Position numbers and translations under genes: made by a program. This document shows positions 38,655-51,026 of a stretch of DNA of 64,000 nucleotides, in pieces. Position 1 is the first letter of the stretch, and every line of letters starts with the position of its first letter. Source of the DNA: Xylocopa sonorina (lineage: Eukaryota; Arthropoda; Insecta; Hymenoptera; Apidae); contig NW_027490108.1 in NCBI RefSeq assembly GCF_050948175.1, positions 1,178,001 through 1,242,000 of the forward strand, in the 5' to 3' direction. Below the pieces are notes generated by a model. That model did not search any database. It was not told the DNA's origin and saw nothing but the letters and a program-made list of their open reading frames with translations.

Positions 38655-40420
38655 TATTCCTCGTCTACACTTGAAATGAATGTAAACGCGACACTTCGTT
38701 GCTAGGAAATAGCGTCTGCAGATGTCTAGGTACCGAAGCAATAGAGTTCAAATGCTTCTTAAAACGAGATATTGCATCTCATATCTATGTTTCATGATAA
38801 TATATAATATTCATTGCGAAGTGTTATGCATTCCTCGTATACGATACAAATGAATGTAAATGCGACACTTCCTTGCAAGGAAATAGCGTTTGCAGATGTC
38901 TACGTATCGTAGCAATAGATTTCTAATGCTTCTTAAAACGCGATATCGCACCTCATTTCTATCTTTCATGGTAAGATATAATATGACTTGCGAAGTGTTA
39001 TATATTCCTCATCTACACTTCAAATGAATGTAAATGCGACATTTCCTTGCTAGGATATAGCGTCTGCAGATGTCTAGGTATCGCAGCAATAGAGTTCAAA
39101 TGCTTCTTAGAACGCGATATCGCATCTCATTTCTATGTTTCATGGTAAGATATAATATGATTTGCGAAATGTCATGTATTCCTCGTCTACACTTCAAATG
39201 AATGTAAATGCGACACTTCCTTGCTAGGAAATAGCGTCTGCAGATGTCTAGGTATCGTAGCAATAGAGTTCAAATTCTTCTTAAAACGAGATATTGCATC
39301 TCATATCTATGTTTCATGATAATATATAACATTCATTGCGAAGTGTTATGCATTCCTCGTATACGATACAAATGAATGTAAATGCGACACTTCCTTGCAA
39401 GGAAACAGCGTTTGCAGTTGTCTACGTATCGTAGCAATATAGTTCTTATGCTTCTTAAAACGCGATATCGCACCTCATTTCTATCTTTCATGGTAAGATA
39501 TAATATGACTTGCGAAGTGTTATATATTCCTCATCTACACTTCAAATGAATGTAAATGCGACATTTCCTTGCTAGGAAATAGCGTCTGCAGATGTCTAGG
39601 TATCGCAGCAATAGAGTTCAAATGCTTCTTAGAACGCGATATCGCATCTCATTTCTATGTTTCATGATAAGATATAATATTCATTGCGAAGTGTTATGTA
39701 TTCCTCGTCTACACTTCAAATGAATGTGAATGCGACACTTCCTCGCTAGGAAATAGCGTTTGCAGATGTCTACGTATCGTAGCAATAGTGATCTTATGAT
39801 TCTTAAAACGCGATATCGCATCTCATTTCTATGTTTCATGGTAAGATATAATATGATTTGCGAAGTGTTATGTATTCCTCATCTACACTTCAAATGAATG
39901 TAAATGCGACACATCCTTGCTAGGAAATAGCGTCTGCAGATGTCTAGGTATCGTAGCAATAGTGTTCTAATGCTTCTTGAAACGCGATATCGCATCTTAT
40001 TTCCATGTTTCATGGTAAGATATAATATGATTTGCGAAGTGCTATGTATTCCTCGTCTACACTTCAAATGAATGTAAATGCGACACTTCCTTGCACGGAA
40101 ATAGCGTCTGCAGATGTCTAGGTATCGTAGCAATAGAGTTCAAATGCTTCTTAAAACGCGATATCGCATCTCATTTCTATGTCTCATGGTAAGATATAAT
40201 ATGAATTGCGAAGTGTCATGTATTCCTCGTCTACACTTCAAACGAATGTAAATGCGACACTTCCTTTCTAGGAAATAGCGTCTTCAGATGTCTAGGTATC
40301 GTAGCAATGGAGTTCTAATGCTTCTTAAAGCGCGATATCGCACCTCATTTCTATGTTTCATGGCAAGATATAATATAATTTGCGAAGTGTTATGTATTCC
40401 TCGTCTACACTTCAAATGAA
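38655..40420. repeat. Mosaic duplication segment 1, left (partner 49,435-51,026)
   Basis: Shares rare strings with 49,435 onward: GTAAACGCGACACTTCGTTG, CCTCGTATACGATACAAATG and GATAATATATAATATTC. The offset is 10,780 bp until about 39,960. It then drops to 10,606 bp, as shown by GTCTCATGG at 40,181 and 50,787. The difference is exactly one 174 bp unit, present here and absent in the partner. Confidence 0.88.
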
Positions 40421-40529
40421 GGTAAATGCGACACCTCCTTGCAAGAAAATAGGGTGTGCAGATGTCTACGTATCCTAGCAATGCAGTTTTTATGATTCTT
40501 AAAACGCGATATCGCATCTCATTTCTATG

Positions 40530-41919
40530 TTTCATGGTAAGATATAATATGATTTGCGAAGTGTTATGTATTCCTCATCTACACTTCATATGAATGTAAG
40601 TGCGACACTTCCTTGCTAGGAAATGGCATCTGCAGATGTCTAGGTATCGTAGCAATAGAGATCAAATGCTTCTAAAACGAGATATTGCATCTCAAATCTA
40701 TGTTTAATGATAAGATATAATATTCATTGCGAAGTGTTATGCATTGCTCGTCTACGATTCAAATCAATGTAAATGCGACACTACCTTGCAAGGAAATAGC
40801 GTTTGCAGATGTCTACGTATAGTAGCAATAGAGTTCTTATGATTCTTAAAACGCGATATCGCATCTCATTTCTATGTTTCATGGTAAGATATAAATGATT
40901 TGCGAAGTGTTATGTATTCCTCGTCTACACTTCAAATGAATGTAAATGCGACACTTCCTTGCAAAGAAATAGCGTTTGCAGATGTCTAGGTATCGTAGCG
41001 ATAGTGTTCTAATGCTTCTTAAAACGCGATATCGCATCTCATTTCTATGTTTCATTCTAAGATATAATATGATTTGCGAAGTGTCATGTATTCCTCGTCT
41101 ACACTTCAAATGAATGTAAATGCGACACTTCCTTGCAAGGAAATAGCGTTTGCAAATGTCTACCTATCGTAGCAATAGGGTTCTAATGCTTCTTAAAACG
41201 CGATATCGCATCTCATTTCTATGTTTCATGGTAAGATATAATATGATTTGCGAAGTGTTATGTATTCCTCGTCTGCACTTCAAATGAATGTAAATGCGAC
41301 ACTTCCTTGCAAAGAAATAACGTTTGCAGATGTCTACGTATCGTAGCAATAGATTTCTAATGCTTCTTAAAACGCGATATCGCATCTCATTTCCATGTTT
41401 CATGGTAAGATATAATATGATTTGCGAAGTGTCATGTATTCCTCGTCTACACTTCAAATGAATGTAAATGCGACACTTCGTTGCTAGGAAATAGCGTCTG
41501 CAGATGTCTAGGTACCGAAGCAATAGAGTTCAAATGCTTCTTAAAACGAGATATTGCATCTCATACCTATGTTTCATGATAAGATATAATATGAATTGCG
41601 AAGTGTTATATATTCCTCGTCTACACTTCAAATGATTGTAAATGCGACACATCCTTGCAAGGAAATAGCGTTTGCAGTTGTCTACGTATCGTAGCAATAG
41701 AGTTCTTATGATTCTTAAAACGCGATATCGCAACTCATTTCTATGTTTCATGGTAAGATATAATATGATTTGCGAAGTGTTATGTATTCCTCGTCTACAC
41801 TTCAAATGAAGGTAAATGCGACACCTCCTTGCAAGGAAATAGGGTGTGCAGATGTCTACGTACCCTAGCAATGCAGTTTTTATGATTCTTAAAACGCGAT
41901 ATCGCATCTCATTTCTATG
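40530..41919. repeat. HOR-A, isolated full copy (1,390 bp)
   Basis: All eight HOR-A units in order and the same 1,390 bp length, more than 33 kb away from the tandem run at 1,218-6,777. It has copy 1-like AATGCTTC, and CATATGAATG at its first unit. As at 6,778, it is followed by a unit with CCTCATCTACACTTCAAATG. Confidence 0.93.
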
Positions 41920-42610
41920 TTTCATGGTAAGATATAATATGATTTGCGAAGTGTTATGTATTCCTCATCTACACTTCAAATGAATGTAAATGCGACACTT
42001 CCTTGCTAGGAAATAGCGTCTGCAGATGTCTAGGTATCGTAGCAATAGTGTTCTAATGCTTCTTAAAACGCGATATCGCATCTTATTTCCATGTTTCATG
42101 GTAAGATATAATATGGTTTGCGAAGTGTTATGTATTCCTCGTCTACACTTCAAATGAATGTGAATGCGACACTTCCTTGCAAGGAAATAGCATTTGCATA
42201 TGTCTACCTATCGGAGCAATAGAGTTCTAATGCTTCTTAAAACGCGATATCGCATCTCATTTCTATGTTTCATGGAAAGATATAATATGATTTGCGAAGT
42301 GTTATGTATTCCTCGTCTAAACTTCAAATGAATGTAAATGCGACACTTCCTTGCAAAGAAATAGCGTTTGCAGATGTCTACGTATCGTAGCAATAGATTT
42401 CTAATGCTTCTTAAAACGCGATATCGCACCTCATTTCTATCTTTCATGGTAAGATATAATATGACTTGCGAAGTGTTATATATTCCTCATCTACACTTCA
42501 AATGAATGTAAATGCGACATTTCCTTGCTAGGAAATAGCGTCTGCAGATGTCTAGGTATCGCAGCAATAGAGTTCAAATGCTTCTTAGAACGCGATATCG
42601 CATCTCATTT
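41395..42610. repeat. Mosaic duplication segment 2, left (partner 51,481-52,696)
   Basis: Matches at an offset of 10,086 bp. It includes the CTAGGTACCGAAG unit, the GGTGTGCAG unit, the CCTCATCTAC unit and the rare CTACCTATCGGAGC (near 42,210 and 52,296). Confidence 0.85.
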
Positions 42611-42684
42611 CTATGTTTCATGATAAGATATAATATTCATTGCGAAGCGTTATGTATTCCTCGTCTACACTTCAAATGAATGTG

Positions 42685-43818
42685 AATGCGACACATCCTC
42701 GCTAGGAAATAGCGTTTGCAGATGTCTACGTATCGTAGCAATAGTGATCTTATGATTCTTAAAACGCGATATCGCATCTCATTTCTATGTTTCATGGTAA
42801 GATATAATATGATTTGCGAAGTGTTATGTATTCCTCATCTACACTTCAAATGAATGTAAATGCGACACATCCTTGCTAGGAAATAGCTTCTGCAGATGTC
42901 TAGGTATCGTAGCAATAGTGTTCTAATGCTTCTTAAAACGCGATATCGCATCTTATTTCCATGTTTCATGGTAAGATATAATATGATTTGCGAAGTGTCA
43001 TGTATTCCTCGTCTACACTTCAAATGAATGTAAATGCGACACTTCCTTGCACGGAAATAGCGTCTGCAGATGTCTAGGTATCGTAGCAATAGAGTTCAAA
43101 TGCTTCTTAAAACGCGATATCGCATCTCATTTCTATGTTTCATGGTAAGATATAATATGAATTGCGAAGTGTCATGTATTCCTCGTCTACACTTCAAACG
43201 AATGTAAATGCGACGCTTCCTTTCTAGGAAATAGCGTCTTCAGATGTCTAGGTATCGTAGCAATGGAGTTCTAATGCTTCTTAAAGCGCGATATCGCACC
43301 TCATTTCTATGTTTCATGGCAAGATATAATATAATTTGCGAAGTGTTATGTATTCCTCGTCTACACTTCAAATGAATGTAAATGCGACACTTCCTTGCAA
43401 AGAAATAGCGTTAGCAGATGTCTACGTATCGTAGCAATAGAGTTCTAATGCTTCTTAAAACGCGCTATCGCATCTCATTTCCATGTTTCATGGTAAGATA
43501 TAATATGATTTGCGAAGTGTTGTGTATTCCTCGTCTACACTTCATATGAATGTAAGTGCGACACTTCCTTGCTAGGAAATAGCAACTGCAGATGTCTAGG
43601 TATCGTAGCAATAGAGATCAAATGCTTCTAAAACGAGATATTGCATCTCAAATCTATGTTTAATGATAAGATATAATATTCATTGCGAAGTGTTATGCAC
43701 TGCTCGTCTACGATTCAAATCAATGTAAATGCGACACTACCTTGCAAGGAAATAGCGTTTGCAGATGTCTACGTATAGTAGCAATAGAGTTCTTATGATT
43801 CTTAAAACGCGATATCGC
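42685..43818. repeat. Mosaic duplication segment 3, left (partner 53,814-54,943)
   Basis: Matches at an offset of 11,129 bp. Shared rare variants include CACATCCTCGCTAGG, AAATAGCTTCTGCAG (42,881 and 54,010), TGCACGGAAATAG, CAAACGAATG with CTTTCTAGG, GCGTCTTCAG and CAATGGAGTTC. Confidence 0.85.
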
Positions 43819-45224
43819 AACTCATTTCTATGTTTCACGGTAAGATATAATATGATTTGCGAAGTGTTATGTATTCCTCGTCTACACTTCAAATGAAGGT
43901 AAATGCGACACCTCCTTGCAAGGAAATAGGGTGTGCAGATGCCTACGTATCCTAGCAATGCAGTTCTTATGATTCTTAAAAACGCGATATCGATCTCAAT
44001 TCTATGTTTCATGGTAAGATGTAATATGGTTTGCGAAGTGATATGTATTCCTCGTCTACACTTCAAATGAATGTGAATGCGACACTTCCTAGCTAGGAAA
44101 TAGCGTTTGCTGATGTCTACGTATCGTAGCAATAGTGTTCTTATGATTCTTACAACGCGATATCGTATCTCATTTCTATGTTTCATGGTAAGATATAATA
44201 TGATTTGCGAAGTGTTATGTATTCCTCGTCTACACTTCAAATGAATGTAAATGCGACACTTCCCTGCAAAGAAATAGCGTTTGCAGATGTCTACGTATCG
44301 TAGCAATAGAGTTCTATTGCTTCTTAAAACGCGATATCGCATCTCATTTCCATGTTTCATGGTAAGATATAATATGATTTGCGAAGTGTTGTGTATTCCT
44401 CGTCTACACTTCATATGAATGTTAATGCGACTCTTCCTTGCAAGGAAAGACCGTTTGCAGATGTCTACGTATCATAGCAATAGATTTCTAATGCCTCTTA
44501 AAACGCGATATCGCATCTCATTTCTATGTTTCATGGTAAGATATAATATGATTTGCGAAGTGTAATGTATTCCTCGTCTACACTTGAAATGAATGTAAAT
44601 GCGACACTTCCTTGCTAGGAAATAGCGTCTGCAGATGTCTAGGTATCGTAGCAATAGAGTTCAAATGCTTCTTAAAACGAGATATTGCATCTCATTTCTA
44701 TGTTTCTTGATAAGATATAATATTCATTGCGAAGTGTTATGCATTCCTCATCTACGATTCAAATGAATGTAAATGCGACACTTCCTTGCAAGGAAATAGC
44801 GTTTGCAGATGTCTACGTATTGTAGCAATAGAGTTTTTATGATTCTTAAAACGCGATATCGCATCTCATTTCTATGTTTCATGGTAAGATATAATATGAT
44901 TTGCGAAGTGTTATGTATTCCTCATCTACACTTCAAATGAATGTAAATGCGACACATCCTTGCTAGGAAATAGCGTCTGCAGATGTCTAGGTATCGTAGC
45001 AATAGTGTTCTAATGCTTCTTAAAACGCGATATCGCATCTTATTTCCATGTTTCATGGTAAGATATAATATGATTTGCGAAGTGTCATGTATTCCTCGTC
45101 TACACTTCAAATGAATGTAAATGCGACACTTCCTTGCAAAGAAATAGCGTTAGCAGATGTCTACGTATCGTAGCAATAGAGTTCTAATGCTTCTTAAAAC
45201 GCGCTATCGCATCTCATTTCCATG
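43486..45224. repeat. 10-unit block starting with the HOR-A first unit
   Basis: The CATATGAATGTAAG unit at 43,486 returns at 45,225, 1,739 bp on (10 x 174 minus 1). Its first two units equal those of the opening 7-mer block, then units with TTTCACGGTAAG and the GATATCGATCTCAATTC marker (near 43,980) follow. Filler units of the CCTCATCTAC type complete it. Confidence 0.82.
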
Positions 45225-46266
45225 TTTCATGGTAAGATATAATATGATTTGCGAAGTGTTGTGTATTCCTCGTCTACACTTCATATGAATGTAAGTGCGA
45301 CACTTCCTTGCTAGGAAATAGCATCTGCAGATGTCTAGGTATCGTAGCAATAGAGATCAAATGCTTCTAAAACGAGATATTGCATCTCAAATCTATGTTT
45401 AATGATAAGATATAATATTCATTGCGAAGTGTTATGCATTGCTCGTCTACGATTCAAATCAATGTAAATGCGACACTACCTTGCAAGGAAATAGCGTTTG
45501 CAGATGTCTACGTATAGTAGCAATAGAGTTCTTATGATTCTTAAAACGCGATATCGCATCTCATTTCTATGTTTCATGGTAAGATATAAATGATTTGCGA
45601 AGTGTTATGTATTCCTCGTCTACACTTAAAATGAATGTAAATGCGACACTTCCTTGCAAAGAAATAGCGTTTGCAGATGTCTAGGTATCGTAGCGATAGT
45701 GTTCTAATGCTTCTTAAAACGCGATATCGCATCTCATTTCTATGTTTCATTCTAAGATATAATATGATTTGCGAAGTGTCATGTATTCCTCGTCTACACT
45801 TCAAATGAATGTAAATGCGACACTTCCTTGCAAGGAAATAGCGTTTGCAAATGTCTACCTATCGTAGCAATAGGGTTCTAATGCTTCTTAAAACGCGATA
45901 TCGCATCTCATTTCTATGTTTCATGGTAAGATATAATATGAATTGCGAAGTGTTATATATTCCTCGTCTACACTTCAAATGATTGTAAATGCGACAGATC
46001 CTTGCAAGGAAATAGCGTTTGCAGTTGTCTACGTATCGTAGCAATAGAGTTCTTATGATTCTTAAAACGCGATATCGCAACTCATTTCTATGTTTCATGG
46101 TAAGATATAATATGATTTGCGAAGTGTTATGTATTCCTCGTCTACACTTCAAATGAAGGTAAATGCGACACCTCCTTGCAAGGAAATAGGGTGTGCAGAT
46201 GTCTACGTATCCTAGCAATGCAGTTTTTATGATTCTTAAAACGCGATATCGCATCTCATTTCTATG
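45225..46266. repeat. HOR-A derivative, 6-mer (1,042 bp)
   Basis: Starts as HOR-A, including the 173 bp first unit and the GATATAAATGATTT unit. It then jumps from within the TTTCATTCTAAG/CTACCTATC units to the AATATGAATTGCG unit, so two units are missing. 6 x 174 minus 2 equals 1,042. Confidence 0.88.
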
Positions 46267-47482
46267 TTTCATGGTAAGATATAATATGATTTGCGAAGTG
46301 TTATGTATTCCTCATCTACACTTCATATGAATGTAAGTGCGACACTTCCTTGCTAGGAAATAGCATCTGCAGATGTCTAGGTATCGTAGCAATAGAGATC
46401 AAATGCTTCTAAAACGAGATATTGCATCTCAAATCTATGTTTAATGATAAGATATAATATTCATTGCGAAGTGTTATGCATTGCTCGTCTACGATTCAAA
46501 TCAATGTAAATGCGACACTACCTTGCAAGGAAATAGCGTTTGCAGATGTCTACGTATAGTAGCAATAGAGTTCTTATGATTCTTAAAACGCGATATCGCA
46601 TCTCATTTCTATGTTTCATGGTAAGATATAAATGATTTGCGAAGTGTTATGTATTCCTCGTCTACACTTCAAATGAATGTAAATACGACACTTCCTTGCA
46701 AAGAAATAGCGTTTGCAGATGTCTAGGTATCGTAGCGATAGTGTTCTAATGCTTCTTAAAACGAGATATCGCATCTCATTTCTATGTTTCATTCTAAGAT
46801 ATAATATGATTTGCGAAGTGTCATGTATTCTTCGTCTACACTTCAAATGAATGTAAATGCGACACTTCCTTGCAAGGAAATAGCGTTTGCAAATGTCTAC
46901 CTATCGTAGCAATAGTGTTCTAATGCTTCTTAAAACGCGATATCGCATCTTATTTCCATGTTTCATGGTAAGATATAATATGGTTTGCGAAGTGTTATGT
47001 ATTCCTCGTCTACACTTCAAATGAATGTGAATGCGACACTGCCTTGCAAGGAAATAGCATTTGCATATGTCTACCTATCGTAGCAATAGAGTTCTAATGC
47101 TTCTTAAAACGCGATATCGCATCTCATTTCTATGTTTCATGGTAAGATATAATATGAATTGCGAAGTGTCATGTATTCCTCGTCTACACTTCAAACGAAT
47201 GTAAATGCGACACTTCCTTTCTAGGAAATAGCGTCTTCAGATGTCTAGGTATCGTAACAATGGAGTTCTAATGCTTCTTAAAGCGCGATATCGCACCTCA
47301 TTTCTATGTTTCATGGCAAGATATAATATAATTTGCGAAGTGTTATGTATTCCTCGTCTACACTTCAAATGAATGTAAATGCGACACTTCCTTGCAAAGA
47401 AATAGCGTTAGCAGATGTCTACGTATCGTAGCAATAGAGTTCTAATGCTTCTTAAAACGCGCTATCGCATCTCATTTCCATG
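46267..47482. repeat. HOR-A derivative, four HOR-A units then three others (1,216 bp)
   Basis: The first four units follow HOR-A order. From about 46,910 (CTACCTATCGTAGCAATAGTG) it continues with class B and E units, then with the CAAACGAATG/CAATGG unit also seen near 43,260 and 53,000. Confidence 0.85.
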
Positions 47483-49434
47483 TTTCATGGTAAGATATAA
47501 TATGATTTGCGAAGTGTTGTGTATTCCTCGTCTACACTTCATATGAATGTAAGTGCAACACTTCCTTGCTAGGAAATAGCATCTGCAGATGTCTAGGTAT
47601 CGTAGCAATAGAGATCAAATGCTTCTAAAACGAGATATTGCATCTCAAATCTATGTTTAATGATAAGATATAATATTCATTGCGAAGTGTTATGCATTGC
47701 TCGTCTACGATTCAAATCAATGTAAATGCGACACTACCTTGCAAGGAAATAGCGTTTGCAGATGTCTACGTATAGTAGCAATAGAGTTCTTATGATTCTT
47801 AAAACGCGATATCGCATCTCATTTCTATGTTTCATGGTAAGATATAATATGATTTGCGAAGTGTTATGTATTCCTCGTCTACACTTAAAATGAATGTAAA
47901 TGCGACACTTCCTTGCAAAGAAATAGCGTTTGCAGATGTCTAGGTATCGTAGCGATAGTGTTCTAATGCTTCTTAAAACGCGATATCGCATCTCATTTCT
48001 ATGTTTCATTCTAAGATATAATATGATTTGCGAAGTGTCATGTATTCCTCGTCTACACTTCAAATGAATGTAAATGCGACACTTCCTTGCAAGGAAATAG
48101 CGTTTGCAAATGTCTACCTATCGTAGCAATAGGGTTCTAATGCTTCTTAAAACGCGATATCGCATCTCATTTCTATGTTTCATGGTAAGATATAATATGA
48201 TTTGCGAAGTGTTATGTATTCCTCGTCTGCACTTCAAATGAATGTAAATGCGACACTTCCTTGCAAAGAAATAACGTTTGCAGATGTCTACGTATCGTAG
48301 CAATAGATTTCTAATGCTTCTTAAAACGCGATATCGCATCTCATTTCCATGTTTCATGGTAAGATATAATATGATTTGCGAAGTGTCATGTATTCCTCGT
48401 CTACACTTCAAATGAATGTAAATGCGACACTTCGTTGCTAGGAAATAGCGTCTGCAGATGTCTAGGTACCGAAGCAATAGAGTTCAAATGCTTCTTAAAA
48501 CGAGATATTGCATCTCATACCTATGTTTCATGATAAGATATAATATGAATTGCGAAGTGTTATATATTCCTCGTCTACACTTCAAATGATTGTAAATGCG
48601 ACACATCCTTGCAAGGAAATAGCGTTTGCAGTTGTCTACGTATCGTAGCAATAGAGTTCTTATGATTCTTAAAACGCGATATCGCAACTCATTTCTATGT
48701 TTCACGGTAAGATATAATATGATTTGCGAAGTGTTATGTATTCCTCGTCTACACTTCAAATGAATGTAAATGCGACACTTCCTTGCTAGGAAATAGCGTC
48801 TGCAGATGTCTAGGTATCGTAGCAATAGTGTTCTAATGCTTCTTAAAACGCGATATCGCATCTTATTTCCATGTTTCATGGTAAGATATAATATGGTTTG
48901 CGAAGTGTTATGTATTCCTCGTCTACACTTCAAATGAATGTGAATGCGACACTTCCTTGCAAGGAAATAGCGTTTGCAGATGTCTACGTATCGTAGCAAT
49001 AGTGATCTTATGATTCTTAAAACGCGATATCGCATCTCATTTCTATGTTTCATGGTAAGATATAATATGATTTGCGAAGTGTTATGTATTCCTCATCTAC
49101 ACTTCAAATGAATGTAAATGCGACACATCCTTGCTAGGAAATAGCGTCTGCAGATGTCTAGGTATCGTAGCAATAGTGTTCTAATGCTTCTTAAAAGGCG
49201 ATATCGCATCTTATTTCCATGTTTCATGGTAAGATATAATATCATTTGCGAAGTGTTATGTATTCCTCGTCTACACTTCAAATGATTGTAAATGCGACAC
49301 TTCCTAGCAAGGAAATAGCGTTTGCATATGTCTACGTATCGTAGCAATAGTGCTCTAATGCTTCTTAAAACGCGATATCGCACCTTATTTCCATGTTTCA
49401 TGGTAAGATACAATATGATTTGCGAAGTGTTATG
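47483..49434. repeat. HOR-A derivative without the 1 bp deletion, then filler units
   Basis: Seven units follow HOR-A order from 47,483, but the third unit has the full GATATAATATGATTT. This copy is therefore ancestral to, or corrected from, the deleted form. It leaves the HOR-A order near 48,750, after the TTTCACGGTAAG unit. Confidence 0.85.
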
Positions 49435-51026
49435 TATTCCTCGTCTACACTTGAAATGAATGTAAACGCGACACTTCGTTGCTAGGAAATAGCGTCTGCA
49501 GATGTCTAGGTACCGAAGCAATAGAGTTCAAATGCTTCTTAAAACGAGATATTGCATCTCATATCTATGTTTCATGATAATATATAATATTCATTGCGAA
49601 GTGTTATGCATTCCTCGTATACGATACAAATGAATGTAAATGCGACACTTCCTTGCAAGGAAATAGCGTTTGCAGATGTCTACGTATCGTAGCAATAGAT
49701 TTCTAATGCTTCTTAAAACGCGATATCGCACCTCATTTCTATCTTTCATGGTAAGATATAATATGACTTGCGAAGTGTTATATATTCCTCATCTACACTT
49801 CAAATGAATGTAAATGCGACATTTCCTTGCTAGGAAATAGCGTCTGCAGATGTCTAGGTATCGCAGCAATAGAGTTCAAATGCATCTTAGAACGCGATAT
49901 CGCATCTCATTTCTATGTTTCATGGTAAGATATAATATGATTTGCGAAATGTCATGTATTCCTCGTCTACACTTCAAATGAATGTAAATGCGACACTTCC
50001 TTGCTAGGAAATAGCGTCTGCAGATGTCTAGGTATCGTAGCAATAGAGTTCAAATTCTTCTTAGAACGAGATATTGCATCTCATATCTATGTTTCATGAT
50101 AATATATAATATTCATTGCGAAGTGTTATGCATTCCTCGTATAGGATACAAATGAATGTAAATGCGACACTTCCTTGCAAGGAAATAGCGTTTGCAGTTG
50201 TCTACGTATCGTAGCAATATAGTTCTTATGCTTCTTAAAACGCGATATCGCACCTCATTTCTATCTTTCATGGTAAGATATAATATGACTTGCGAAGTGT
50301 TATATATTCCTCATCTACACTTCAAATGAATGTAAATGCGACATTTCCTTGCTAGGAAATAGCGTCTGCAGATGTCTAGGTATCGCAGCAATAGAGTTCA
50401 AATGCTTCTTAGAACGCGATATCGCATCTCATTTCTATGTTTCATGATAAGATATAATATTCATTGCGAAGTGTTATGTATTCCTCGTCTACACTTCAAA
50501 TGAATGTGAATGCGACACTTCCTCGCTAGGAAATAGCGTTTGCAGATGTCTACGTATCGTAGCAATAGTGATCTTATGATTCTTAAAACGCGATATCGCA
50601 TCTCATTTCTATGTTTCATGGTAAGATATAATATGATTTGCGAAGTGTTATGTATTCCTCATCTACACTTCAAATGAATGTAAATGCGACACATCCTTGC
50701 TAGGAAATAGCGTCTGCAGATGTCTAGGTATCGTAGCAATAGAGTTCAAATGCTTCTTAAAACGCGATATCGCATCTCATTTCTATGTCTCATGGTAAGA
50801 TATAATATGAATTGCGAAGTGTCATGTATTCCTCGTCTACACTTCAAACGAATGTAAATGCGACACTTCCTTTCTAGGAAATAGCGTCTTCAGATGTCTA
50901 GGTATCGTAGCAATGGAGTTCTAATGCTTCTTAAAGCGCGATATCGCACCTCATTTCTATGTTTCATGGCAAGATATAATATAATTTGCGAAGTGTTATG
51001 TATTCCTCGTCTACACTTCAAATGAA
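49435..51026. repeat. Mosaic duplication segment 1, right (partner 38,655-40,420)
   Basis: Same rare strings as the left copy, but one monomer shorter. Small private differences include CTTAGAACGAG near 50,061 (left: CTTAAAACGAG) and GTATAGGATACAAATG near 50,140 (left: GTATACGATACAAATG). Confidence 0.88.
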
